Assembly: GCF_024498135.1 (NCBI RefSeq)
Contig: NZ_JANHOH010000004.1
Span: forward strand, 62,001 to 126,000
Direction of reading: 5' to 3'
Length of the DNA stretch: 64,000 nt
Source of the DNA: Mucilaginibacter aquariorum
Lineage (GTDB): Bacteria > Bacteroidota > Bacteroidia > Sphingobacteriales > Sphingobacteriaceae
How positions within the stretch are numbered: position 1 is the stretch's first letter; each line of letters begins with the position of its first letter. The notes beneath the pieces are model-generated. The model saw only the letters and a program-made list of their open reading frames with translations. It was not told where the DNA came from and made no database searches. Shown one piece after another: positions 25,375 through 33,794 of this stretch. The translations under genes were made by a program, and so were the position numbers.

Positions 25375-26916
25375 ATGGCTGAAACTGGCTTTAAAAAATG
25401 GATAATTACCATTACGGTGATCATGGCATCATTGCTTGAGCTTATTGATACCACCATCGTAAACGTGGCTATCCCACATATACAAGGTAACCTTGGCGCA
25501 ACCCTTGAGGATGTTGCCTGGGTGGTTACCGGCTACGCCGTAGCAAACGTTATCATCCTGCCTATGTCGGGCTGGTTGGGCGGGCGCTTTGGCCGTAAAA
25601 ATTATTTTCTTACCTCTATTATAGTATTTACCATAGCATCCTTTTTGTGTGGTAATGCCAATTCGCTTGATGAACTGGTTGTGTTTCGTATAATACAAGG
25701 TATTGCCGGCGGTGGTTTAATATCTACCGGGCAAACCATTTTATTAGAAACCTGGCCCCGCGAGCAAATTGGTACCGCTACAGCATTATTTGGTTTAGGC
25801 GCGGTTGTAGGCCCAACAGTAGGCCCAACCATTGGCGGCTGGATCACCGAAAACTATGCATGGCCGTGGATATTTTATGTGAACATCCCGGTAGGCGCGT
25901 TGGCTATATTCCTTACCTATACATTTGTTAGGGAAACACCCAAGGAGGAGAAAAGACCAATTGACTGGTGGGGTATTGGCTTGCTGGCTGTTGCCGTAGG
26001 CAGTTTACAAACCATCCTTGAAAAAGGTGAGTCGGAAGATTGGTTTGCAAAAACATACATTATTGTGCTAACCGTTACCGCCGTTTTAGGTACCATATTA
26101 TTTATATGGCGGGAGTTGAGCACCGACCACCCTATTGTGAACTTTAGCATTATGCGGCATCGAAGTTTTGCCGTGGGGATGTTCACCTCGTTTATCCTGG
26201 GGTTTGGTTTATATGGTTCGGTATTCGTGTTCCCGGTATTTTGTCAAAATTTGTTGGGCTTTAACGCGCAGCAAACCGGTGAGTTACTATTCCCGGGCGG
26301 TGTGTGTACCATTATTATGATGCCTTTTATAGGTAAGGCGCTTAACAAAGGTATTCCTGCACAATTTATGGCTACGGCGGGTATGTTTTTGTTCTTTGTA
26401 TTTACATGGATGCTGAGCAACTCTACCCTGGCAACCGGCGAGAAAGATGTATTGGTTCCGTTACTGATACGTGGTGTGGGTATGGCGTTATTATTTGTGC
26501 CTTTAACCACACTTGCTATGGCCGATTTGAAAGGCCCGGAAATTGGCCAGGGATCGGGCTTAAACAATATGATGCGCCAGTTGGGCGGGTCGTTTGGTAT
26601 TGCCGCTTTAACAACCATTATACACATACGCCAGGGTTACCACAGAAGCACGCTTATTGAGCATGTGAACCCGTATAACCCTGCTTTTACCGAACGATTA
26701 AATCAGTATATGCACGGGTTTATGGCAAAAGGTAAATCAGTTATTGATGCTACACACATGGCTTACGGCGCTATTGAAGGTGCGGTTGTCAAACAAACCA
26801 TGTTGCTCACTTACGATGATGCTTACTGGATCTCGGGTTTGATCATGCTTTTCTCTATCCCGTTACTTTATCTGCAGCCGTTTAAAAAGCTAAGGGCCGT
26901 AACAGATTCCCACTAA
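25375..26916 (+). CDS. DHA2 family MFS drug exporter, EmrB type
   Basis: 513 residues with 14 predicted helices. Motif A-like GWLGGRFGRKNYFLTS (about 64-79), motif C GAVVGPTVGPTIGGWI (about 142-157) and the start LLELIDTTIVNVAIPHIQGNLGATLEDVAWVVTGYAVANVI are characteristic of DHA2/EmrB proton antiporters. It completes the tripartite pump with EmrA and TolC. A terminator follows the stop. Confidence 0.95.
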   Translation: MAETGFKKWIITITVIMASLLELIDTTIVNVAIPHIQGNLGATLEDVAWVVTGYAVANVIILPMSGWLGGRFGRKNYFLTSIIVFTIASFLCGNANSLDELVVFRIIQGIAGGGLISTGQTILLETWPREQIGTATALFGLGAVVGPTVGPTIGGWITENYAWPWIFYVNIPVGALAIFLTYTFVRETPKEEKRPIDWWGIGLLAVAVGSLQTILEKGESEDWFAKTYIIVLTVTAVLGTILFIWRELSTDHPIVNFSIMRHRSFAVGMFTSFILGFGLYGSVFVFPVFCQNLLGFNAQQTGELLFPGGVCTIIMMPFIGKALNKGIPAQFMATAGMFLFFVFTWMLSNSTLATGEKDVLVPLLIRGVGMALLFVPLTTLAMADLKGPEIGQGSGLNNMMRQLGGSFGIAALTTIIHIRQGYHRSTLIEHVNPYNPAFTERLNQYMHGFMAKGKSVIDATHMAYGAIEGAVVKQTMLLTYDDAYWISGLIMLFSIPLLYLQPFKKLRAVTDSH

Positions 26917-26922
26917 AAAACA

Positions 26923-26954
26923 AAGCCATTCTGCTTTTACAAGCGGAATGGCTT
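26923..26954 (+). terminator. Terminator of the efflux operon
   Basis: Stem AAGCCATTCTGCTT with AAGCGGAATGGCTT (one G-U), short loop TTTAC, seven bases after the EmrB stop. The T-run is poor (TCTCC), but the position and stem fit. Confidence 0.65.
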
Positions 26955-27141
26955 CTCCAAAAAATCAACAATTAAATTTGTAATCCCCTCTGGGATCGGT
27001 AATGGTTTTACAGCTATAAAATTATTATTGACAACAGAGGTTAGTAGTAATCTTTAAGCCTTAAAATTAAAGCTTTTAAATTAACAAAGCCAAATTTTAT
27101 TTGATATTAGTTTTAAACACCGCGAAAATTCTTTCTGTTTA

Positions 27142-27726
27142 TTAGAAAATAATTTTCCCTGTTGCGGTAACTAATGATGCTATCCTTACGGCATCAAATA
27201 TGCGCTCTTCGGTTGTGCCCAATTTTATCAATGAATCTTCGTGAGCGTTTACACACATTTCACAACCGTTAACAGCTGAAATAGCTAAGCTCATCAATTC
27301 AAAAAATTCTTTACCGGTAACAGGCTTCATCATTAACTGCATGCGGATGCGCGCCGGTATCTGCGTATATTTTTCTTTCTGGGTGAAATGCCTGAAACGA
27401 TAAAAAATATTGTTTGATGCCAGTAATGAAGCGCAGCCTGCTGCTTCGGCAACATCGGCATCAGTAGCTTCGCTTTGTTTAGCTACGTTGGTGTAGTAAG
27501 CAATAAGCGGCGCGTTTTGGTTGTTAACAGCGGTGCTTAAACCTAATAAGGCGCACTCTTTAGCGCTTAAATGTTCGGATGTTAAGGTACTGGTAAAATT
27601 AAGTTTCAGATCACGCAGGTAGCGCGATTCGCCTGCTTCTAATAAAGAAAGGGCTGGTGTACGGTATGTTTTGTCCAGGCCGGTAGTTTCTACCAGTTCC
27701 TGTACTATTTCGGTGCTTTCGCTCAT
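27142..27726 (-). CDS. AhpD-like alkylhydroperoxidase (carboxymuconolactone decarboxylase family)
   Basis: 194 residues from the ATG at 27726 (the longer frame lies in a repeat). The C-terminal site Glu143...Cys155-x2-Cys158-x3-His162 (FFELMSLAISAVNGCEMCVNAHE) has exactly the spacing of Mycobacterium tuberculosis AhpD (Glu118, Cys130, Cys133, His137), which reduces AhpC with electrons from dihydrolipoamide. The neighbouring peroxiredoxin has the matching AhpC type. The middle region carries a second half-like fold (SAKECALLGLSTAVNNQNAPLIAYYT). So a peroxide-reducing pair is likely. Confidence 0.9.
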   Translation of the reverse strand: MSESTEIVQELVETTGLDKTYRTPALSLLEAGESRYLRDLKLNFTSTLTSEHLSAKECALLGLSTAVNNQNAPLIAYYTNVAKQSEATDADVAEAAGCASLLASNNIFYRFRHFTQKEKYTQIPARIRMQLMMKPVTGKEFFELMSLAISAVNGCEMCVNAHEDSLIKLGTTEERIFDAVRIASLVTATGKIIF

Positions 27727-27757
27727 AGTGGTAATTAAATATAGAGGGTAAAAAAAT

Positions 27758-27847
27758 AACCACAGAGAACACAGAGCTTTTTTCACAGAGGGCACAAAGT
27801 TTAATCTCTGTGTACTTTGTGGTTTTCTCTCAGTGTACTCTGTGGTT
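27758..27847. repeat. Intergenic inverted repeat of the CACAGAG family
   Basis: Outer arms AACCACAGAG (27758-27767) and CTCTGTGGTT (27838-27847) and inner arms CACAAAGT (27793-27800) and ACTTTGTG (27814-27821) are each exact complements. It occupies the gap between the AhpD-like and peroxiredoxin genes. Related CACAGAG-rich palindromes occur in many bacterial genomes, from memory. Confidence 0.75.
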
Positions 27848-27873
27848 AAATATCAGTTTGGTTAAACTACTTA

Positions 27874-28419
27874 TTAAACTGTTAAAGTTTCCTGGCCTTT
27901 TTCCCAGTTGCATGGGCAAAGCTCGTCAGTTTGCAAGCCATCAAGTACACGCAAAACTTCTTTAACATTACGGCCTACACTAAGGTCATTTACAGATACC
28001 CAACGGATGATACCGGTAGGATCAATAATGAAAGTAGCACGGTAAGCGATTTTTTCGTTTGGCTCTAAAATACCAAGGTCTTCTGCTAATGATTTTGAAG
28101 TATCAGCTAACATTGGGAATTTAAGATCGCGCAGGTCATCATGGTGGGTTCTCCAGGCAGCGTGTACAAATTCGCTATCGGTAGATGCACCAATAAGGCG
28201 GGTGTCGCGGTCACGGAACTCACCAAAGTTTTTGTTGAACTCAGCAATCTCTGTTGGGCATACAAAAGTGAAATCCTTTGGCCACCAGAACATTACAGTC
28301 CAAACGTTATCGTCGTTAACAAGGTATTCAGAAGTTATTGTTTCAAACTCTTTGCCTTTTTCAAGACTTGTTACAGCAATTTTAGAAAATTCGGGAAATT
28401 TTTGTCCTATCGTTAACAT
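27874..28419 (-). CDS. ahpC: Peroxiredoxin, AhpC type
   Basis: 181 residues. Peroxidatic Cys54 in FTFVCPTE, conserved Arg127 (YRATF), and a resolving pair Cys168 and Cys170 in ELCPCNW. M. tuberculosis AhpC likewise has three cysteines (61, 174, 176), two of them in a C-terminal CxC, and it works with AhpD. Together with the AhpD-like gene downstream in the same direction this gives a two-gene peroxide defence unit. The -7 box TATATTTG (28455-28448 on the minus strand) starts the unit. I use the gene symbol by family, not by proven function. Confidence 0.94.
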   Translation of the reverse strand: MLTIGQKFPEFSKIAVTSLEKGKEFETITSEYLVNDDNVWTVMFWWPKDFTFVCPTEIAEFNKNFGEFRDRDTRLIGASTDSEFVHAAWRTHHDDLRDLKFPMLADTSKSLAEDLGILEPNEKIAYRATFIIDPTGIIRWVSVNDLSVGRNVKEVLRVLDGLQTDELCPCNWEKGQETLTV

Positions 28420-28447
28420 AATGGTTGTTTTGTTAAAATTTATGCAA

Positions 28448-28455
28448 CAAATATA
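28448..28455 (-). promoter_or_regulatory. -7 box TATATTTG of the peroxiredoxin gene
   Basis: TAnnTTTG match on the minus strand about 28 bases before the ATG at 28419. No clear -33 TTG. Confidence 0.55.
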
Positions 28456-28590
28456 CGATTAAAAATTATGCCGATTCATCTTAAAAATCTATAGTATATA
28501 GTTTTTATCTATATTATAATGCGTTGATATTGAGTAATACTATTGAATTTTATGAATGCATTATTAGGTGTTTCCCTTTTTCAGAGAGGT

Positions 28591-30912
28591 TTAATTATAC
28601 AGCATACCGGCGTCTATTTCCCTTTTATCACCATCCGGGGCTGTTATAAATACCTTTAGCGGAGTTTGCCTTATCCGGTAAGCGCCGGGTTGCAATACCG
28701 GCTGGTTGTAAATGTATTTTACCGTTATTTTATGGAACCCTTTTGCAAGTGGCAGGGCGGGCTCGGTTTCGGTAAGTTTTTCTCCATCTATAAACAGCTG
28801 GGTATCGGTATAGGATGCCTGGCTGAAATTGTAAGCGCCATCTGCCGGGATGTTGATATAGCCGTTATATACCGCGCCGAAGCTTGGATTATCTTTCTTG
28901 AACGGCTCGGCGTTGAACTGATCGATCATGGCCGAATCCTTGGTGGTTACATAATCCAATTGATCGGGCGTGGTGAATTTTGTTTTTAAAAGTTTATAGG
29001 TTAAGCCCGGCTTGTTGGCCGTATAGTTTACGGCAGGCATTAAGGTACGGTTATACATCAGTACACGGCTGGCTATACTGCGCCTGCCCGAGGGCGTGAT
29101 CACACGGGTTTTAAACTCGCGTTTCTCGTTTGCAGGGATGGCGAAAGTAATGGGGTTGCCGTTATACTCTAGGTCGGTATCTAATGGATCGCGGCCGTTT
29201 AGGGTATAGTATATTTTAGCCCCCGGTACCACACTTACTGGCGCCCAGGTAAACCGCTGACCAAAAACCATGGTATCAATAACAGGCATGGCAATAGGTA
29301 CACGATAGTTATAGCCTTTGGCATCTAAACGGGCAAAATGTTTAGCCAGGCGCACATTGGCAAAGTTGTTATAATCTTTATTAGCAGGCAAGCTCCATGC
29401 CACTTCAGATAGGGCAAACAAGCGGGGCAAGATCTGGTATTGCAACTTGGCCATTGTAGGCACATATTCCGTCCATAAATTGCCCTGGGTACCAATTACG
29501 TATTGCTGCTCTTCGGGTGTAAGTTCTTTAGATACCGGGTCATAATTATAGGTTTCATCAAGCGTAGCGTAACGGCCAAAAGAAACAGGCTCTTGCGGCG
29601 AACCGCTTTGGTAATGGTCAAAATAGTTGCCGGTGGTTTGCGGTGTCATAATAACGTTGTGCTTTTGTTTGGCCGCTGCTATGCCGCCTTCTTCGCCGGT
29701 CCAGCTCATTACGGTGGCATTTGGGGCAAGGCCGCCTTCCAGTATCTCATCCCAGCCAATAATGCTGCGCCCTTTAGCGTTGATGAACTTTTCCATACGC
29801 TGAATAAAATAGCTTTGCACTTCATTTTCATCCTTAAAGCCTTTCTCTTTTATCAGGTTTTGCACAAACGCCGACTCTTTCCAGGGTTGTTTATTTGCCT
29901 CGTCGCCCCCAACATGTATGTATTTACTGGGGAAGAGCGCCATTACTTCGGTAAGCACGTTTTCTAAAAAGGTGAAGGTTTCTTCGGTAGGGCAGTACAG
30001 GCTGCCAAAGCTGCGGGCTGGTGTTTTGCTATCGGCTGGTTGCTCGCAACGCAGCTCGGGATAGGCGCGCAGGGCGGCATCAGAGTGCGCTGGCATCTCA
30101 ATTTCGGGTACAACGTTAATGAACCTGTCAGCAGCAAATTTTACCACATCGCGAATGTCATCCTGGGTATAATAACCGCCGTAGCTAAGGCTGTCGGGCC
30201 AGTCGCGGTTGGTGCCAAACATGGTTTGATCGCGATAGCCGCCAACTTGAGTTAGCTTAGGATATTTCTTTATTTCGATGCGCCAGCCCTGGCCATCAAC
30301 CAGGTGCCAGTGGAAGTTATTGATCTTGTAGGTGGCCAACAGTTCAATCACCTTTTTTACCTGCGGAACGGTGAAAAAGTGGCGGGATACATCCAGCATC
30401 ATACCGCGGTAACCAAAGCGCGGGGCATCTTCAATAACTACGCAAGGCAATTTTTCGGTACCCGATGTAGCTACCGGGAACAGCTGCATAAAAGTTTGCA
30501 TACCATAAAACAAGCCGGCCCCTTTGCCAATAATAGTAATGCGGCGCGGGGTTATCGTAAGCTTGTAACCCTCTTTGGGTAGTTTATCTGCGCCTTTGGC
30601 GGTTAGTATTAAGGTAGTGCCGCCGGTGGTTCTTACTTTGGGGTTGTATTTGCTTAGCCTGTTGTTAAAGTGGCGGTTGTTCAGCAAAAAATCTTTAAGA
30701 AAAGCAGTGGTTTTATCTTTGGGGTTATCCACCTTTATCCGCGTAAGCTGACTAAAAACAAATACCCCGGTGGTTTTTTTTATAGATGCCGGTGCCGGGA
30801 TAATACCCAGATGAGGGTCGTCTGCAGGGGTTTGGGCATTGGCTGGCAGGGTTATTGCAAATGCCAGGCTTATAGCGAATAATGCTTTTTTAAGAAAGTT
30901 TTTTGTGTTCAT
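28591..30912 (-). CDS. Glycoside hydrolase family 20 beta-N-acetylhexosaminidase
   Basis: 773 residues. Signal peptide (LKKALFAISLAFAITLPANA, to about 27). GH20 N-terminal domain (about 30-165). Catalytic barrel from about 170, with GYRGMMLDVSRHFFTVPQVKKVIE, NNFHWHLVDGQGWRIEIKKYP, and the acid/nucleophile-helper pair in HVGGDE (Asp-Glu near 337). The C-terminal part (about 540-773) has a CHB_HEX-like beta domain (IYYTLNGRDPLDTD) and then a PA14-like stretch (VYNGYINIPADGAYNFSQASYTDTQLFIDGEKL). The secreted or outer-membrane enzyme would release GlcNAc/GalNAc from chitin, peptidoglycan or glycans. Confidence 0.95.
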   Translation of the reverse strand: MNTKNFLKKALFAISLAFAITLPANAQTPADDPHLGIIPAPASIKKTTGVFVFSQLTRIKVDNPKDKTTAFLKDFLLNNRHFNNRLSKYNPKVRTTGGTTLILTAKGADKLPKEGYKLTITPRRITIIGKGAGLFYGMQTFMQLFPVATSGTEKLPCVVIEDAPRFGYRGMMLDVSRHFFTVPQVKKVIELLATYKINNFHWHLVDGQGWRIEIKKYPKLTQVGGYRDQTMFGTNRDWPDSLSYGGYYTQDDIRDVVKFAADRFINVVPEIEMPAHSDAALRAYPELRCEQPADSKTPARSFGSLYCPTEETFTFLENVLTEVMALFPSKYIHVGGDEANKQPWKESAFVQNLIKEKGFKDENEVQSYFIQRMEKFINAKGRSIIGWDEILEGGLAPNATVMSWTGEEGGIAAAKQKHNVIMTPQTTGNYFDHYQSGSPQEPVSFGRYATLDETYNYDPVSKELTPEEQQYVIGTQGNLWTEYVPTMAKLQYQILPRLFALSEVAWSLPANKDYNNFANVRLAKHFARLDAKGYNYRVPIAMPVIDTMVFGQRFTWAPVSVVPGAKIYYTLNGRDPLDTDLEYNGNPITFAIPANEKREFKTRVITPSGRRSIASRVLMYNRTLMPAVNYTANKPGLTYKLLKTKFTTPDQLDYVTTKDSAMIDQFNAEPFKKDNPSFGAVYNGYINIPADGAYNFSQASYTDTQLFIDGEKLTETEPALPLAKGFHKITVKYIYNQPVLQPGAYRIRQTPLKVFITAPDGDKREIDAGMLYN

Positions 30913-31018
30913 AATAACGGGAAAATGTGAGATAGTTATTAATGCGAATTGCTAAAATAGTACAATAGCCTTTGGTTTACTATATTAACTTGTAACAAAT
31001 AATTGACAAACAGAATAT

Positions 31019-31026
31019 TACATTTG
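31019..31026 (+). promoter_or_regulatory. -7 box TACATTTG of the PfkB gene
   Basis: TAnnTTTG match, about 38 bases before the ATG at 31064. Confidence 0.5.
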
Positions 31027-31063
31027 TACCCACATTACTAAATAATAAATTGAATTTTAACAG

Positions 31064-31939
31064 ATGTACGATATTTGCTGCATAGGACACATCACCTTAG
31101 ATAAAATTGTTACCGCCAAAGCTATTAAGCATATGGCCGGTGGTACTGCTTTTTACTTCTCCAACGCCATCCGTAATATGGATGTGCGGTATAAACTCAT
31201 TACTGCCGTTGCCGAAACCGAACTGCCCAGCGTTGCCAGCCTGCGCGATAAGGGCATCGACGTAAAAGTATTGCCGAGCGCACACACCGTTTACTTTGAG
31301 AATATATACGGCGAGAACCAGGATAAACGTACCCAGCGTGTTTTGCAGAAAGCCGATGCTTTTTTTGCCGAAGATATGAAGGATGTAGAAGCTGTTATAT
31401 TCCATTTGGGGCCGTTACTGGCTGATGATATGTCGACCGATTTGATCAAAGCTTTGTTTAGCAGGGGCAATGTTTCTGTTGATGCGCAGGGGTATTTGCG
31501 CGAGGTGATAGATAAAGGCGTACACGCGGTTGACTGGGCCGATAAAAAAGAAGCCCTTAAATACATAGACATATTAAAAGTGAACGAAAGCGAGCTGGAA
31601 GTGCTTACCGGCATTGCCGATATCCGCGAAGGCGCAAAGGTTTTAGCTGAGTGGGGTGTTAAAGAAGTGGTAGTAACCCTGGGTAGCATGGGCTCTGTAA
31701 TTTATGCTGATAGCATTTATTATGATGTTCCCGCATATAAACCTACCGAAGTGGTGGATGCTACGGGTTGCGGTGATACCTATATGGCAGGTTACCTGTA
31801 CAGACGCGTTAAAGGTGCCGACATACAAAATGCCGGCGAATTTGCCGCCGCCATGGCCGGACTAAAAATTGAAACTTCGGGGCCGTTCGAAGGGACCGAA
31901 GAAGATGTTATGGCGATGATGGAACGGGTGGTATCATAA
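31064..31939 (+). CDS. PfkB family carbohydrate/nucleoside kinase
   Basis: 291 residues. Ribokinase fold: CCIGHITLDKIV at the start, AGGTAFYFSNAIRNM (glycine loop, about 26-40), NESELEVLTG (about 170-179), and the catalytic anion-hole motif DATGCGDTYMAGYL (232-245, Asp238 as base). The usual motif is DTTGAGD; GCGD is a mild variant. Substrate unknown (a sugar, nucleoside or sugar acid). Transcribed alone, with a terminator-like hairpin (GCAAGG/CCTTGC then T-rich) within the repeat array downstream. Confidence 0.9.
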   Translation: MYDICCIGHITLDKIVTAKAIKHMAGGTAFYFSNAIRNMDVRYKLITAVAETELPSVASLRDKGIDVKVLPSAHTVYFENIYGENQDKRTQRVLQKADAFFAEDMKDVEAVIFHLGPLLADDMSTDLIKALFSRGNVSVDAQGYLREVIDKGVHAVDWADKKEALKYIDILKVNESELEVLTGIADIREGAKVLAEWGVKEVVVTLGSMGSVIYADSIYYDVPAYKPTEVVDATGCGDTYMAGYLYRRVKGADIQNAGEFAAAMAGLKIETSGPFEGTEEDVMAMMERVVS

Positions 31940-31967
31940 GCGGAACGTTAATCTATTTTCTCCCGCT

Positions 31968-32074
31968 GGTTCAGGTTTAACGCAGCGTAACCTGGACCTA
32001 CAATGTGGTAAGCTTTCAGCTTACGCAAGGAGGACCCTTGCTTTATTTTTAGGTCGAAGTTAAAAACTTCGACC
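31968..32074. repeat. Array of four hairpins downstream of the PfkB gene
   Basis: In order: GGTTCAGGTT with AACCTGGACC (31968-31998, one G-U); GTAAGCT-TTC-AGCTTAC (32008-32024); GCAAGG-AGGAC-CCTTGC (32025-32041) followed by TTTATTTTT, a plausible terminator for the PfkB gene; and GGTCGAAGTT-AAA-AACTTCGACC (32052-32074), perfect. Together they span nearly the whole gap to the next gene. Confidence 0.75.
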
Positions 32075-32111
32075 AGTAGATTGCCTCAATTTCCGTATCA
32101 TTTATCGTTAA

Positions 32112-32525
32112 TTACTTGTCCTTCATCGAGGGAGTATATCTTTTGAAGATGATTCCAGCGGCAGGAGTAATACCGTTGCTGTAAACCATTAATGAATCGT
32201 TACCTTCTACGCTATATAACCATACTTCGTGCCTTTTTTTATAATGATACTTCCAAACTCCATATTGAGATTTCTTGTCTATGGGGTAGCCCAAATCTGC
32301 CCGTTGTTCATACAGTAATGTAACGGTACACCTATCGGAAGAATCAATTTTTATAAACCAAGGCGAGATATTATACAAGAGTTTATTGTATTGAGGTTTG
32401 TTTTGAAAATAATCATACTGCGTATTAATCCACCAACCAGACAACTTAGATTTGTGACCAGTTTGCGAAAAGGCATTGGAGGACAGTAACCAAAGAAAGA
32501 TTATTATTAATAAATTGCGATTCAT
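32112..32525 (-). CDS. Small secreted protein of unknown function
   Basis: 137 residues. Signal peptide (MNRNLLIIIFLWLLSSNAFSQ). The body is Tyr/Trp/Lys-rich (SGWWINTQYDYFQNKPQYNKLLYNISPWFIKID, YGVWKYHYKKRHEVWLYSVEGND), likely a beta-rich lipocalin-like fold. I recognise no family. It is the first of three minus-strand small unknown genes in a repeat-rich region. Its base composition is lower in GC than that of the flanking genes. Confidence 0.6.
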   Translation of the reverse strand: MNRNLLIIIFLWLLSSNAFSQTGHKSKLSGWWINTQYDYFQNKPQYNKLLYNISPWFIKIDSSDRCTVTLLYEQRADLGYPIDKKSQYGVWKYHYKKRHEVWLYSVEGNDSLMVYSNGITPAAGIIFKRYTPSMKDK

Positions 32526-32616
32526 ATCCTGTTTATTTTAAAGGCCAAAACCAAATTGTTGTTCCTCCAAACATTTGCTTATGTGAGAAATTGCTCATGT
32601 AATGAGCTTTGTGCCC

Positions 32617-32698
32617 TTGTTGGTGTTGTCACCAACAAGCCGTGTATGTCACATCTTGCAAAACTGTCCTAAAGGTTGTTGGTGACAACACCAACAAC
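32617..32698. repeat. REPIN-like pair of mutually inverted hairpins
   Basis: Left hairpin at 32617-32638 (TTGTTGGTG-TTGT-CACCAACAA) and right hairpin at 32676-32697 (TTGTTGGTG-ACAA-CACCAACAA). Each folds on itself and the right one is the exact reverse complement of the left over 22 bases. The pair lies between two small unknown genes. This is the geometry of REPINs (paired REP sequences) moved by RAYT transposases. No RAYT gene is in the window. Confidence 0.8.
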
Positions 32699-32776
32699 GG
32701 CGAAAAAAACTCAGACCGGTGACGTGATGGTTAGTATTGCTTATATTGAAATCAATACCAATATGAACAAAATCCT

Positions 32777-33298
32777 TCATTCTAACTCAAATGGCTTATC
32801 ATTAGTACAGTAAAAACAGTAACCGTTAGGTAGTTGTCCAAATGTGGGCCTAAATACATCCCAAAATTCTTCACCTGTCATTGGGCCATCATATATTTTT
32901 ATTCCATCAAAATATATTTCTACTCTGGCGGTATCAGTATTAACATGATGGTGTATTTTCGGCTTTGCCTTTATCTTATAGATCGCGTTGTAGAAAGCAG
33001 CCACCGAATCCAATCGAAATATTTTACTGGTATCAGAATGTTCTATTTTGAAAATATCCATTGCATGAGAACTTGTGCCTTTTAAGATACAAGCCTGCCC
33101 CTTTTCGTTTGCCAACATGGAATAAAAGGAATTGCCAAAACGCAGGTCTGCCCTTACATTGTATGACATTAATGTTCCTGCCTTTTGTATCTGCGAGTAA
33201 TTTTTGACACTATCTTTTTTAACGCCATTGTTTTTCATGCCAGGTTCATTACAGGCAAATAATAACATAGTAATTATAACAAATACATAAAAGCGCAT
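32777..33298 (-). CDS. Putative lipoprotein of unknown function
   Basis: 173 residues. The signal ends at the lipobox LLFAC (Cys16, then NEPG). The body is acidic and polar: GTLMSYNVRADLRFGNSFYSMLANEKGQACILKG, IHHHVNTDTARVEIYFDGIKIYDGPMTGEEFWDVFRP, with CFYC near the end (a CxxC at about 163-166). I do not recognise a family. It is probably anchored in the outer or inner membrane. It is flanked by the REPIN-like element and another unknown gene. Confidence 0.6.
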   Translation of the reverse strand: MRFYVFVIITMLLFACNEPGMKNNGVKKDSVKNYSQIQKAGTLMSYNVRADLRFGNSFYSMLANEKGQACILKGTSSHAMDIFKIEHSDTSKIFRLDSVAAFYNAIYKIKAKPKIHHHVNTDTARVEIYFDGIKIYDGPMTGEEFWDVFRPTFGQLPNGYCFYCTNDKPFELE

Positions 33299-33346
33299 TC
33301 TTTATCTTTTTCGTGTCTCGAATGACACGGTTTTATGTATGGTTTT

Positions 33347-33790
33347 TTACTTGATTGTTTCTTTAAGTTTCCTAAACGTTTCTTCAATATCTAAACCAGT
33401 CGTGTCCAAACACAGTACGGTGTCAATACGCTCGGTATCGTGTGTCGCAGTAAATGCAGCGTACCACAAAGCGTCATCAATATTGTTGTCCCATGTTGTA
33501 ATAATATCAAAAGGGGGAAGATTTAAACCTTCAACATCAACTTCTCTAAAAACGATTTCTTCATCAACAAGGTCATGTAGTAGTTCCGACTGGCTGCCGG
33601 CGCAACAAACATAGCATGCGTTATGATTAATTATCTTTCGAGATATTTCGTCTAATATGGGTCTGGATTTGTCATTAACTATTATAACTGCCACCCAATT
33701 GCAATTTGGCAGTGCCTTTTCCCAATTAACATCTGTGGCATGTTTTTGATAAATCAGTTTTCTTTCATTTATTACACCAAGTTCTCTCAT
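33347..33790 (-). CDS. Uncharacterised soluble protein
   Basis: 147 residues without signal or membrane segments. Alternating strands and helices (NCNWVAVIIVNDKSRP, ACYVCCAGSQSELLHDLVDEEIVF, IDTVLCLDTTGLDIEETFRKL) suggest a compact alpha/beta fold, perhaps a small domain akin to immunity or DUF proteins found beside unknown genes, but no family is recognised. It begins four bases after the stop of the prolyl oligopeptidase gene, so it may be co-transcribed from that gene. Confidence 0.55.
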   Translation of the reverse strand: MRELGVINERKLIYQKHATDVNWEKALPNCNWVAVIIVNDKSRPILDEISRKIINHNACYVCCAGSQSELLHDLVDEEIVFREVDVEGLNLPPFDIITTWDNNIDDALWYAAFTATHDTERIDTVLCLDTTGLDIEETFRKLKETIK

Positions 33791-33794
33791 TAGC

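Noticed and set aside
29503..29967. 154-codon plus-strand frame opposite the GH20 gene
   Set aside because: Lies wholly within the conserved GH20 catalytic domain on the other strand and has no recognisable features.
31968..32698. Possible CRISPR array in the repeat-rich stretch
   Set aside because: The repeats differ from each other and have no uniform spacers; they are hairpins and a REPIN-like pair.
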